NCBI GenBank assembly: GCA_000745135.1
Contig: JQNH01000001.1
Location: 1,922,001-1,986,000, forward strand
Length of the DNA stretch: 64,000 bases
DNA from: Rhizobiales bacterium YIM 77505
Lineage (GTDB): Bacteria > Pseudomonadota > Alphaproteobacteria > Rhizobiales > Beijerinckiaceae
Direction of reading: 5' to 3'
The notes under the pieces were generated by a model. It was not told where the DNA came from. It did not search any database and was given only the letters and a program-made list of their open reading frames with translations. A program made the translations under genes and the position numbers. Below are positions 8,134 through 16,505 of the stretch, piece after piece (the first letter of the stretch is position 1; each line of letters begins with the position of its first letter).

Positions 8134-9194
8134 GCCACATGTCCAAGCGAGGTGGCTTCGCCGCGCACGAGGCGATGATAAAGACCAAGATACGAGTCCG
8201 TCATCTTCTCGAGCGAGAAGCGCTCGCGCGCCACGCTTCGGCAGACGTCTCCGCTGAGCGTATCGACTGTGAGGATGGCGTCGGCCATCTCGTCAGTGTC
8301 CTGGACGAGGAACCCTGTCCGGCCGTGCTCGATGGTGTCTTTGAGCGCTCCGCTCGGGAAGGCCAGGACCGGGGTGCCGCAGGCGGCGGCCTCACGCGCG
8401 ACAAGCGAGCTCGTTTCGGATGCGAGTGACGGTACGAGCAGACATCGGGCTGCGGCGAGCAGGCGTCGTTTGCGGGCGAACCCCACGGGCCCGATGAAGC
8501 GCCGCATGCCGTCGAGCCGAGGCGCCACCTCTTGCCGGAAATAGCGCTCATGGGCCTCATAAGGAAATACCGCGCCAGCGATCAGGAGGCACACCCCCGC
8601 CTTGCGAGCCGCCTCGATGCCGAGATGCACGCCCTTCTCCGGACAGACCCGACCCAGCATCAACACAAAGCGCCGTTTGGCGTGGCGCCTTGAGAGCCTG
8701 TCGACCGGCACCCCGTTCTCGATGGGCGCGAGAAGACGGTCGCTGCATGGGCACGCCGCATGCTGGGCATGGCTTACGCAGTGGAGCCAAGTGAAGGGGC
8801 GGCTGGGCTTCAGGACCTCCGCTGGATACCAGGATGGCGGCAGATGCAGGGTCGCTAGAACGGGGAGGGGCGGCGGCGGCCAATACGCGCCAAAATCGAT
8901 CCCGTGCAAATGGACGAGGTCGACCGGGCCGCGGCTCAGCGCAGCCGTAATTGCGTTGCGGTGGCGGCTCCAGGCGCGTTCCCTCGCGGCAGCGTCCGAG
9001 GGCGCGGCTTCGGCAGACGTCGTGATCAACTCCCCAGCCGTCTGGGAGCCTTCCTGCGCAACGACGATTGAACGGTGTCCGGCTTCGACAAGGGCCCGAT
9101 CGATGTAGTGGAGCACCTGCTCCGCCCCGCCGACCGCATCCGGCCCCACCGGCGCATGCGGATAGGCGACGCTCAGGATGGAAAGCCGCCTCAT
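8130..9194 (-). CDS. Glycosyltransferase family 4-like
   Basis: A 354-residue GT-B glycosyltransferase. The N-terminal domain has GGAEQVLHYIDRALVEAGH, the usual acceptor-side helix of GT4 enzymes. The C-terminal domain has FVLMLGRVCPEKGVHLGIEAA and the nucleotide-sugar signature SETSSLVAREAAACGTPVLAF (E-x7-E pattern). The start at 9194 is chosen because it overlaps the stop of the deacetylase by ATGA; the frame upstream of it is antisense to that gene. It would transfer a sugar from a nucleotide donor to an unknown acceptor, and its position between a PIG-L deacetylase and an acyltransferase suggests N-acetylhexosamine chemistry. Confidence 0.88.
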   Translation of the reverse strand: MRRLSILSVAYPHAPVGPDAVGGAEQVLHYIDRALVEAGHRSIVVAQEGSQTAGELITTSAEAAPSDAAARERAWSRHRNAITAALSRGPVDLVHLHGIDFGAYWPPPPLPVLATLHLPPSWYPAEVLKPSRPFTWLHCVSHAQHAACPCSDRLLAPIENGVPVDRLSRRHAKRRFVLMLGRVCPEKGVHLGIEAARKAGVCLLIAGAVFPYEAHERYFRQEVAPRLDGMRRFIGPVGFARKRRLLAAARCLLVPSLASETSSLVAREAAACGTPVLAFPSGALKDTIEHGRTGFLVQDTDEMADAILTVDTLSGDVCRSVARERFSLEKMTDSYLGLYHRLVRGEATSLGHVA

Positions 9195-10069
9195 GGAGCG
9201 AGTTGCAGCTCGTCCATGGAGGCGCCCACGAGCGCCTGCCAACGCTCGCCTGACATACCCCATGGATAGCGCTCGTACAGCAGAACACCACCATTCGGGA
9301 GCGCCTGGAAATCGTACCGGGGCGCCATCCGCAGGCGCTCGGCATCCACATCGAATGCTGCGAGCGTCTGCCGCTGGGTTGCAAAGGCATCCAGGATGCG
9401 ACGCTTTCGCGCCCGCTCCTCCTCGCTCATCCAAATGACGCGCTCATCCTCGCTCTCGGGCGCGAACCGCTGATGCGCCCACCCTCCTCCCTCGGCACGG
9501 TAAAGGGGCATCTCGATCACTGCGAGGCTGCATCCGGCCCGGACGCGAAGGTGTCTGGCGCCATGGACGGCGAAGGCGACGGCGTCGTGATCGGGATGCC
9601 CACCCTCATAGGCGTGGGAGATGGCGACCGTGATGCCCCGCTCACTGAACAGCCGGGCGAGTTCACGGGCAATGGAGGAAAGCTGGAAGGCTGCTTCCTG
9701 GTCCGGCAGGTTCAGGCAGACGAGCTGACGCTTGGGCACTCCAGCGATTTCCATCGCGGCCTCGAGCTCTCGCCGGCGTGCGGCGGCGTAGTCCTCCCAA
9801 CTCGCGAATCCATGACGAGCGGCGTCGGTCATGTTGCGTGGTGCGCCATCAGTGACATGGACAACCGTAGCGCCCACGAGCCGACGAAGCTGAGCGCCGA
9901 GCCCCACGCTCTCATCGTCGGGATGAGCAACGACGATCGCCACGTCCTCGGCTGCTACCAGCCCATCACGCTCCACAAGCTCGTCGAGAAGGCCGCGCGC
10001 CCGTTGGCCGCTGTCCTCTGACGAGAGCCGGCGTTCGCCCGAAGCATCAATCTCGAAGACGTGAGGCAT
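9191..10069 (-). CDS. PIG-L (LmbE-like) family deacetylase
   Basis: A 292-residue zinc-dependent de-N-acetylase. The family motif AHPDDES is at about residues 48-54, with the metal ligands His, Asp and Asp, and the third ligand motif HPDHDA follows near residue 157. Relatives remove the acetyl group from N-acetylglucosaminyl conjugates (PIG-L in GPI anchors, MshB in mycothiol, BshB in bacillithiol). It is the first gene of the four-gene cassette running on the minus strand to 6198, and its ATGA overlap with the glycosyltransferase implies that the two act on one product. Confidence 0.9.
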   Translation of the reverse strand: MPHVFEIDASGERRLSSEDSGQRARGLLDELVERDGLVAAEDVAIVVAHPDDESVGLGAQLRRLVGATVVHVTDGAPRNMTDAARHGFASWEDYAAARRRELEAAMEIAGVPKRQLVCLNLPDQEAAFQLSSIARELARLFSERGITVAISHAYEGGHPDHDAVAFAVHGARHLRVRAGCSLAVIEMPLYRAEGGGWAHQRFAPESEDERVIWMSEEERARKRRILDAFATQRQTLAAFDVDAERLRMAPRYDFQALPNGGVLLYERYPWGMSGERWQALVGASMDELQLAP

Positions 10070-10657
10070 TCCGACCGTCCCTCACCTCCCCGGGGTCCGG
10101 CCGGACTCAAACTCGGTCGTTGCCGGCTTTGTTCCTTGGAGCCTTCTGCTGTCGGTCGACGCATGTCCTCCTTCCTTGCGAGGGTGGGACATGGAGACCC
10201 AACGTCAGCGCCAGGACTTGCTGCGCAGCAGCCCTGCCCCCCGGCGCCATAGAGAGAGAGCCGCTTTCGCGGCGGCTTATGGCGTTTCCGTCCCGGACAG
10301 CCTTCTACTGCGCTTGCGCTCCGTCGCCGGCTTCTGGGAAAGGGCGGGAGAGGTTCTGGTGCGAGCCGCCCAGCCGCGGTTCAGGCGCGCACCTCCCACT
10401 GGAGCTCCGGCGCCACCCTTGCCCGGAGGCGTGGAGCGCCAAAGGCGCGAAACGCAGTCCGGAACGGAAGCGCAACAACTTGCTGCGAAGCAGCACCGTA
10501 TGGATGAGGCTGCAGACGCAGGACCAGCCCGCTCCTCCACGAAGATAAGCGGTGCACCGTTGACGGACCGCAAGAGCGTCACAACATCCATGGCGTGGCG
10601 CCCCGGGGGGCGGAACGGGAGCCTGCGTTTCGGCTTATTTCCGGGAGCGTCGTGTTG
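10070..10657. other. Gene-free stretch with repeats and the promoter side of the deacetylase cassette
   Basis: No convincing gene is seen here. The first 100 bases must hold the promoter of the minus-strand cassette that starts at 10069. The middle holds GC-rich palindromic sequence, including the repeat copy at 10378-10498. The motif TTGCTGCGCAGCAGC near 10218-10232 is a related short palindrome. Open frames through this part have poor codon use and no ribosome-binding sites. Confidence 0.6.
10378..10498. repeat. Dispersed intergenic repeat, copy A
   Basis: This stretch shares long blocks with 37438-37535: it opens with GGTTCAGGCGCG and closes with GGAAGCGCAACAACTTGCTG running into GCGAAGCAGCACCG. 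The end contains the small hairpin GCTGC-GAA-GCAGC. The middle parts differ in length between copies. Both copies lie outside genes, as expected for short palindromic repeats. Confidence 0.65.
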
Positions 10658-10993
10658 ATGGAGGCCGTCATGCGGCTGACGGGTCGTTTCAATTTTCGTC
10701 GCACCCTGACGGGGCGCATTGTCCTGCAGGTAGAGGAGGAATTAAAGGCGCGCTGGCCGTTCTCGCGCCGCTCGCCCGTTCGCCGGCGGTGGCGGGACGC
10801 GAATGTGATGGATCTTGCGAAACCCGAGATGCGCGCCTTGATCGACCTGCGGAACAAGCCCCAGTACGTGCCTCAGAGCTATGGGGCGGCCGAGAGCAAT
10901 CCGCCAACGCTCATGGACGAGTACTCCGCTGGAACGGCCGCGCTGCCTCGGTCCGCTCTCGTCATGGGCGAGTCGCGGATTTCAACGCACTAA
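10658..10993 (+). CDS. Small basic protein of unknown function
   Basis: A 111-residue frame that looks coding: codon third positions are G or C rich, and the ATG at 10658 follows GGGAG at 10643-10647. The protein begins MEAVMRLTGRFNFRRT and contains VLQVEEELKARWP, then RRRWRDANVMDLAKPEMRAL and IDLRNKPQYVPQSYG, and resembles in style short conserved proteins of Hyphomicrobiales. No known domain or membrane segment is recognised. The start could also be the ATG at 10670. It is a single gene between repeats and the histidine kinase. Confidence 0.6.
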   Translation: MEAVMRLTGRFNFRRTLTGRIVLQVEEELKARWPFSRRSPVRRRWRDANVMDLAKPEMRALIDLRNKPQYVPQSYGAAESNPPTLMDEYSAGTAALPRSALVMGESRISTH

Positions 10994-11346
10994 GACCGCA
11001 GCACAATCGCTGCAGATCGGGCGGCGGTGCCGCCTTCGACAAATCCGCCGCTCTACCACACTTCGGAATCAGCCGCGGGCCTCAACGATACGACGTCGCT
11101 CGACCACGAGCGACTTCGAGCCACGACATCCTGGCCTGTTTCCCTCATTGACACACACCCGGCGAGGCAGGATGCTGGCCCAGCTTGAGAAACTTCGCAG
11201 TTGAACAAACAATTCCGCTATTCCTCTCAACGGTATTGCGTGCGGCTGGTTCAAGCCGATTTTGCGTAATGCACGTTGCCGAATTGGAATTGCGCCTGTC
11301 GTGCGCTTAGCGCGGACGCGGCCTGACCTGCGGGAAGGGGTTGGCA
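10994..11346. other. Gene-free stretch upstream of the HWE kinase
   Basis: About 350 bases with lower GC than the surroundings, without a convincing gene. Around 11196-11225 there is AT-richer sequence (AGTTGAACAAACAATTCCGC) that could hold the kinase promoter, but no clean -35/-10 pair stands out. The last bases, GGGAAGGGG at 11332-11340, are the ribosome-binding site of the kinase gene. Confidence 0.5.
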
Positions 11347-13146
11347 GTGAGCGCAGTGGGGGACATCCACGAGACGCGCGATGGGCTGCGAAGCGATGCG
11401 GAGCTGCGGCAGGCATTGGCAGCCGGCGGCGTCGGAGTGTGGATGTGGGACCTCGCGAGCGACCGGGTCTTCCCGGACGAGACCACCCGCCGCCTGCTCG
11501 ACCTGCCCGATCGCACGGACATTCCGGCCGCGCAGGTTCTTGATGCGCTGCACCCCGCCGACGCGGAGCGCATCCGCGCCATCGCCGGCGATGTCCGGCG
11601 CGGCGAGGATGAGCTCAAGGCTGTTGTGCGGGTCCGGTCGAGCAGCTCGAATGTGCGCTGGGTGCAGATCCACGGACGCGCCAATGTGCATTTCGATGGG
11701 CGTCGGCTCTCCGGGGTCGCAGTCGACGTCAGCGACCGCATGCTGGCGGAAACCGCCCTCAATGCCACTGAGGCACGGCTGCGCCGCGCCCAGGAGCTCG
11801 GGGGCGCTCTGCCGTTCGAGTGGGATCCCCAGATCGAAGCTTTTGTCGCCTCTTCGGCCTTCAGAGCGCTGCACGGTTTCGAACCTGACGAACGCCTGGA
11901 CCTTGCCACCTTTCTCCGCTGCGTTCATCCGGACGATCGCGAACGGGTGGCCGAAGAGCACCGGCGCATGCTGGCGATGCCCGGCGCGTTCGAATCAGAG
12001 TTCCGGATTCTGCGCCCAGACGGCTCCGAGAGGTGGATCCTGCAGCGCGGAGAGAGCATTGCCGAAGGCGCGCTCACGAGCATCAGCGGCGTCCACATCG
12101 ACATCACCTCTCGCAAGCAGGTGGAGGCGGAACTCCGTCGCAGCAAGCGCGAATCGCGGATGCGCTTTCGCGAGTTGAGGGCTCTCTACCAACACGCCCC
12201 AGTCGGCCTCGCTCTCCTCGATTTCGATCTCCGTTTCGTCCGTGTCAACGAGTTCCTGACCAATCTGACCGGCCTCCTGCTCGAGGAACATGTCGGACGC
12301 GCGCTCTTCGAGGTCTTGCCGGATCTGCGCGAACGCCTTGCACCCGCCATCCAGAAGGTCCTGGAAACGGGCGAACCGGTCCGGAACATCGAAAGCGAAG
12401 GGGCTCGCCCTGGCGACCCGGAGCGAAAGCTGTGGTGGAACCTGCACGCCTATTATCTGAGCGACGATTACGGCGCGACGCCAGGCCTCGGCCTCGTCGT
12501 CGAGGATGTCACCGCCCGCAAGCAGGCCGAGCGGACCCGCGATCTCCTGAGCCGTGAGCTGAGCCACCGCATCAAGAATCTCTTTGCGGTGGTGGCCAGC
12601 CTTGTGAGCGTGTCAGCCCGGGGCAATCCGCAAGTGGAGGATTTTGCGCGGACGATCCGCGGGCGGATCGAGGCGCTTGGACGGGCGCATGACTATGTGC
12701 GCCCGGTCGAATGGGAAATGGCCGGATCCTTCGCCGAGCCGCGCCATCTCCACGGGCTGCTCGAGGGATTGCTCGCCGCCTACCGGGGAGGGGCAGCCGA
12801 GCGCCTCATCGTGACTGGTGACGACCCCACCGTAGGTCCGGCGGCAGCCACTGCCCTTGCCCTCTCCATTCACGAGTTCGCGACGAACGCGATCAAGTAC
12901 GGGGCGCTGTCCTCGCCAGACGGCGTTGTCGAGATCGCCTGTCGCGCCCGGGGCGAAACCTTCGAAATCCGCTGGACGGAGCGTGGGGGCCCTCCGCTCA
13001 GCGGCCCTCCCGCGAGTTCGGGCTTCGGGTCCCGCCTCGCGGTACGGAGCATCACCCGGGATCTTGGTGGGACGCTCGATGTGGATTGGCGGCGAGAGGG
13101 CCTCGTGGTCAGCCTGATGCTACCGTTGGAAGAGCTCCGGCGCTGA
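11347..13146 (+). CDS. PAS-domain sensor histidine kinase, HWE family
   Basis: A protein of about 599 residues with three PAS-like sensor modules (roughly residues 15-125, 140-255 and 270-395) and a C-terminal HWE kinase. The phospho-acceptor His is in RELSHRIKNLFAVV (about 403-416), the N-box is HEFATNAIKYGAL, and the family's WxE motif is seen as RWTERGGPPLSG. There is no transmembrane segment, no receiver domain and no LOV cysteine motif, so it is a soluble sensor of an unknown signal. GTG at 11347 is preferred as start because GGGAAGGGG ends six bases before it; TTG at 11341 is the alternative. No response regulator gene is adjacent. HWE kinases often feed the general stress response in alphaproteobacteria. 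Confidence 0.88.
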   Translation: MSAVGDIHETRDGLRSDAELRQALAAGGVGVWMWDLASDRVFPDETTRRLLDLPDRTDIPAAQVLDALHPADAERIRAIAGDVRRGEDELKAVVRVRSSSSNVRWVQIHGRANVHFDGRRLSGVAVDVSDRMLAETALNATEARLRRAQELGGALPFEWDPQIEAFVASSAFRALHGFEPDERLDLATFLRCVHPDDRERVAEEHRRMLAMPGAFESEFRILRPDGSERWILQRGESIAEGALTSISGVHIDITSRKQVEAELRRSKRESRMRFRELRALYQHAPVGLALLDFDLRFVRVNEFLTNLTGLLLEEHVGRALFEVLPDLRERLAPAIQKVLETGEPVRNIESEGARPGDPERKLWWNLHAYYLSDDYGATPGLGLVVEDVTARKQAERTRDLLSRELSHRIKNLFAVVASLVSVSARGNPQVEDFARTIRGRIEALGRAHDYVRPVEWEMAGSFAEPRHLHGLLEGLLAAYRGGAAERLIVTGDDPTVGPAAATALALSIHEFATNAIKYGALSSPDGVVEIACRARGETFEIRWTERGGPPLSGPPASSGFGSRLAVRSITRDLGGTLDVDWRREGLVVSLMLPLEELRR

Positions 13147-13175
13147 CGCCTGCCGTCCTTTGAAATGCCAGGCGG

Positions 13176-13682
13176 CTATCCGCGCGTGCCTTCGTTGATC
13201 GGCGCCTGATATGCGAGCCCCATGTCCCAGGGAAAATAGATCCATGTATCCTGGCTGACCTCGGTCACGAAGGTATCGACCATGGGCCGTCCGGCTGGCT
13301 TGGCATAGACCGTTGCAAAATGCGCGTTTGGAAGAATGTCGCGGACGATCTTGGCTGTCTTGCCGGTGTCGGTGAGGTCGTCCACCACGAGGACACCGCG
13401 GCCGGTGCCGTCGCCGATCGCCTTCACGGAGGGCGAAACGTCCTTGAGGAGCTTGAGCTCCCCCTGGTTCTTGTAATCGTGATAGCTCGCGATGCAGACT
13501 GTCTCGATGAGCCGGTTGCCGAGTTCCCGCGCCACGATCGCAGCCGGGACGAGGCCCCCGCGCGTGATGCAGACGATGGCCTCGAAGGGCCCTGCGGAGG
13601 CGAGCCGCCAGGCGAGCGCCCGCGCGTCACGATGGAACTGGTCCCACGAAACGGGAAAGGCCTTCTGCGACGAAGCGTTCAT
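13176..13682 (-). CDS. gpt: Xanthine phosphoribosyltransferase
   Basis: A 168-residue type I phosphoribosyltransferase. The PRPP-binding loop reads [13 protein letters not shown] at about residues 97-109, and [16 protein letters not shown] near residue 39 is the conserved loop of the Gpt group. It salvages xanthine and guanine to their nucleotides with PRPP in the cytoplasm. The ATG at 13682 is preferred over one at 13706 because AAGGA lies eight bases before it and the homologous proteins start close to this point. The C-terminus [15 protein letters not shown] matches the family. Confidence 0.87.
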   Translation of the reverse strand: MNASSQKAFPVSWDQFHRDARALAWRLASAGPFEAIVCITRGGLVPAAIVARELGNRLIETVCIASYHDYKNQGELKLLKDVSPSVKAIGDGTGRGVLVVDDLTDTGKTAKIVRDILPNAHFATVYAKPAGRPMVDTFVTEVSQDTWIYFPWDMGLAYQAPINEGTRG

Positions 13683-13804
13683 GCTGAGGGTCCTTGCGAC
13701 AATCACAATGCCTGTGGATCTCGATCCGACGTCATGAGCGTGGATCGCTCCCTGGGGGTTCGAGCAGATCTCTCAGGCGCGCGGAACCCATGGTCGGCCC
13801 CTGC

Positions 13805-14554
13805 CTATGCCGGCGCTCGATCGGACTTGAGGCCGGCAATGAGCGCGCGCACCGCGGCGGTCGCCGCGGCGACCGCCGCCGGGTCCTTGCCGCGCACGAC
13901 GATCTGGTTCTTGAAACCCGCGGCGGAAAAGGACGGGTAGGAACCGATCGAGACCCCGGGGTGGGCGGCTGCGATCTCCGCAAGGCCCGCTGCGTAAATA
14001 CCCTCGGGCACGCCGTCGGCCTCGACCGTCTCCACGACCATGCGCGCGCCCGTCCTGAGGAGCGGCGCCACATTGTCGAGCATGGCCTGCATGATGTTCG
14101 GCACGCCGGCCATGACGATGACATTCTCGATCATGAAGCCGGGCGCCTTCGATACGGGGTTCTCAATCAACTCCGCCCCTTGCGGGATCCGCGCCATGCG
14201 CAACCGCGCCTCGTTGAGGTCTTCGGGCCTATAGCGCTCGAGCATCATCGCTTTTGCGCGCGGGTCGACGTCGATGGGTACGCCGAAGGCCTTCGCAACA
14301 CTGTCAGCGGTGATGTCGTCATGGGTCGGCCCGATGCCGCCGGTCGTGAAGACATAGGTGTAGCGGCGTCGCAGGGCGTTGAGCGCCGCCACGATCTCCG
14401 CTTCCTGGTCGGGCACCACACGAACCTCGCGGAGATCGACTCCGATGTTGGTGAGATATTCGGCAATGTAGCCGATGTTCTTGTCCTTGGTCCGCCCGGA
14501 GAGGATCTCATCGCCAATAACGATGAGCGCGGCGGTGATGGCTGTCTCAGACAT
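13805..14554 (-). CDS. CinA-like MoCF-domain protein (competence/damage-inducible protein A N-terminal type)
   Basis: A 249-residue protein that consists of the molybdopterin-binding MoCF fold. It starts with TAALIVIGDEILSGRTKDKN and has FTTGGIGPTHDDITADSVAKAFG near residue 68, the active motif shared with MoaB, MogA and CinA. The C-terminal amidase part of full CinA is absent, which is the common short form in alphaproteobacteria. CinA-type MoCF domains hydrolyse ADP-ribose or related nucleotides; whether this one does is not shown. It is a single gene on the minus strand, divergent from sfsA. Confidence 0.85.
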   Translation of the reverse strand: MSETAITAALIVIGDEILSGRTKDKNIGYIAEYLTNIGVDLREVRVVPDQEAEIVAALNALRRRYTYVFTTGGIGPTHDDITADSVAKAFGVPIDVDPRAKAMMLERYRPEDLNEARLRMARIPQGAELIENPVSKAPGFMIENVIVMAGVPNIMQAMLDNVAPLLRTGARMVVETVEADGVPEGIYAAGLAEIAAAHPGVSIGSYPSFSAAGFKNQIVVRGKDPAAVAAATAAVRALIAGLKSDRAPA

Positions 14555-14666
14555 GGGGCGGCCCTTGCCAGCAGCGCTTTAGCGCCAAGGACGAAGCGGC
14601 TCAAGCCGGCTCCTTGAGAGTTTAAGGTCCGCCCTGCTATGAGGGCGCCCCGTCTAAAGGTCGGCT

Positions 14667-15371
14667 TTGCGCTTTTCCACTCCTCTCATCCCCGGGCGTC
14701 TCGTTCAGCGTTACAAACGCTTCCTGGCCGATGTCGATCTCGACACGGGCGAGCGGGTCACCGCCCATTGCGCCAACCCCGGCGCCATGCTCGGGCTGGT
14801 CGAACCAGGCAACCGGGTCTTCCTTTCCCGATCCAGCAACCCCCAGCGCAAGCTCTCCTTTTCCTGGGAACTCGTCGACACGCAATGGGGCCTCGTCGGC
14901 ATCAATACATCGCGGCCGAACGCGCTTATCGCCGAGGCGCTGGCGGAGCGGCGTCTGCCGGCCTTCGCGAGCTACGATCGCGTCCGCCCCGAGGTGAAGT
15001 ATGGGCGCAACAGCCGGATCGACTTCCTGCTCGAGACGGACGGGCAGCCGCTCTGTTATCTCGAGGTAAAGAACTGTCACTTCATGCGCAGCTCGGGCTT
15101 GGCGGAGTTCCCGGACTGCATTGCTGCCCGGAGCGCCAAGCACATGGGTGAACTTGCCGCCATGGTCGCCAGCGGCGCCCGTGCCGCCGTCGCTTACGTG
15201 ATCCAGATGGAGGCGCGAAGCTTTGACGTCGCTCGGGACATCGATCCTGCTTACGACATAGCCTTCCGTCGGGCGCGAGCGGCTGGGGTCGAGGCTTATG
15301 CCTTCGTCTGCAGGGTTACGCCGGAGGAGGTGACGATCGCGCGTGAAGTCCCGGTTGTCACGCCGCCCTGA
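14667..15371 (+). CDS. sfsA: SfsA family DNA-binding protein/nuclease-like
   Basis: A 234-residue protein of the sugar fermentation stimulation family. The start of the family, PLIPGRLVQRYKRFLADV, is present at once, which supports the TTG at 14667 as start codon. HCANPGAMLGL and SRIDFLL with YLEVKN form the PD-(D/E)xK-like core at about residues 112-135. SfsA binds DNA, and its structure contains a nuclease-like fold; the physiological role is unsettled. The gene is divergent from the MoCF gene with a 112-bp gap, and no other start with a better ribosome-binding site is seen. Confidence 0.88.
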   Translation: MRFSTPLIPGRLVQRYKRFLADVDLDTGERVTAHCANPGAMLGLVEPGNRVFLSRSSNPQRKLSFSWELVDTQWGLVGINTSRPNALIAEALAERRLPAFASYDRVRPEVKYGRNSRIDFLLETDGQPLCYLEVKNCHFMRSSGLAEFPDCIAARSAKHMGELAAMVASGARAAVAYVIQMEARSFDVARDIDPAYDIAFRRARAAGVEAYAFVCRVTPEEVTIAREVPVVTPP

Positions 15372-15481
15372 GGCCTCCGACCGAGGTTCGGAGCCTTGGC
15401 CGCGCCGGCGAGTTGCCGCGGCGGTGACTGGAGATGCGTCGGGGCTCCACCGAGGAGACTCGGCCCTGCCGGATCGGCCTT

Positions 15482-16321
15482 CTAACCTCCGCTCGCCGAG
15501 ACCGGCCTCTCATAGACGAGGTTAAGGCGCGTCTCACGCAAGAGCCGATATCCGTGGTCCAGGAGGAGCTGCGGCAGATCTATCGTCCACTGCCCGCTGC
15601 CTTTCTCGATAATGATGAGGGACGGGTAGAGGGACGCCGGCGCATCCCGGAAGAAGGGGTCGAGAACGATGTCTTCGGCGCCCTCCACATCCAGCTTGAT
15701 GGCGTCGATCCGGGTAAAGCCCTCCTGAGTGACGAGTTGAAAGAGGGTCGTCGCCGGCACGCGGATCGCTCCGGCAGCCGAACCGACGACTTTGACGCTT
15801 GACTCGCCACGGTTGCGGGCGTCGAGGAACATGGTCAGTTCGCCCGGCTTGTCAGCGATCGCGCAGGCCACCGCCTTGACCGTATGGAAGGCATTCTGGC
15901 GGATGTTGTAGGTCAGCCGGTCGAAGACCTCGGGCTGCGGCTCGATGGCCAGGATCTTCGCGGAGGGCCCCGCATGGGCGGCGACGAACAGGGCGTAGGC
16001 GCCAATATTCGCCCCGACATCCACAAAGGCGAACCCGTCGGTCAGCCGCTCGCGCAGGACCGCCATCTCATCGGGATCGAAGAATTGGGGCGCAAACAGC
16101 ACCTTCTTGTCGCAGATGTTGTTGTAGGGATAGAGGCGCATGCGCGCGCCGAGCCGCTCGACGTCGAGCGGTGCCCGCCGGAGGAGCGGGATAGCGATGC
16201 GGCGCAGGAGCACGTAGAGCCGCCGCCCGAGCCAATTATCCGGGAGGGTCTGCGTGCGCTCGATCAGCCATCGCGCCGTTGGCGACGGCACATAGGTGCC
16301 GAAAGGGGCAGGTTCGTTCAT
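15482..16321 (-). CDS. FkbM family methyltransferase
   Basis: A 279-residue SAM-dependent methyltransferase. FVDVGANIGAYALFVAAHAG at about residues 99-118 is the SAM-binding motif, AIEPQPEVFDRL follows, and IDAIKLDVEGAED near residue 213 is the signature of the FkbM domain. Members O-methylate sugars or polyketides, and in Hyphomicrobiales they often modify surface polysaccharides. The N-terminal 60 residues are basic and do not resemble a signal peptide. It is a single gene convergent with sfsA and divergent from map. The acceptor is unknown. Confidence 0.87.
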   Translation of the reverse strand: MNEPAPFGTYVPSPTARWLIERTQTLPDNWLGRRLYVLLRRIAIPLLRRAPLDVERLGARMRLYPYNNICDKKVLFAPQFFDPDEMAVLRERLTDGFAFVDVGANIGAYALFVAAHAGPSAKILAIEPQPEVFDRLTYNIRQNAFHTVKAVACAIADKPGELTMFLDARNRGESSVKVVGSAAGAIRVPATTLFQLVTQEGFTRIDAIKLDVEGAEDIVLDPFFRDAPASLYPSLIIIEKGSGQWTIDLPQLLLDHGYRLLRETRLNLVYERPVSASGG

Positions 16322-16505
16322 CGTGTCTCGTCTGGCGCCGGTCCATGGCGCGAACGGGGCGTGGTTATGGCGTCAATGGGCGGGATGGGCAAGCTGAGCG
16401 ACACGGCGGCCGCTTGCGCGGAATGTCGCCATGCCTAAATTCGCCATTCATCGGCGCTTGGACCTTCGAGGGCGAAGCGGCGCAAGGGCCAGGAACCGAG
16501 TTCCC

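Noticed and set aside
6198-10069. A true mycothiol or bacillithiol locus
   Set aside because: The cassette lacks an MshC or BshC-type ligase and the acyltransferase is of the CelD group; only the reaction logic is similar.
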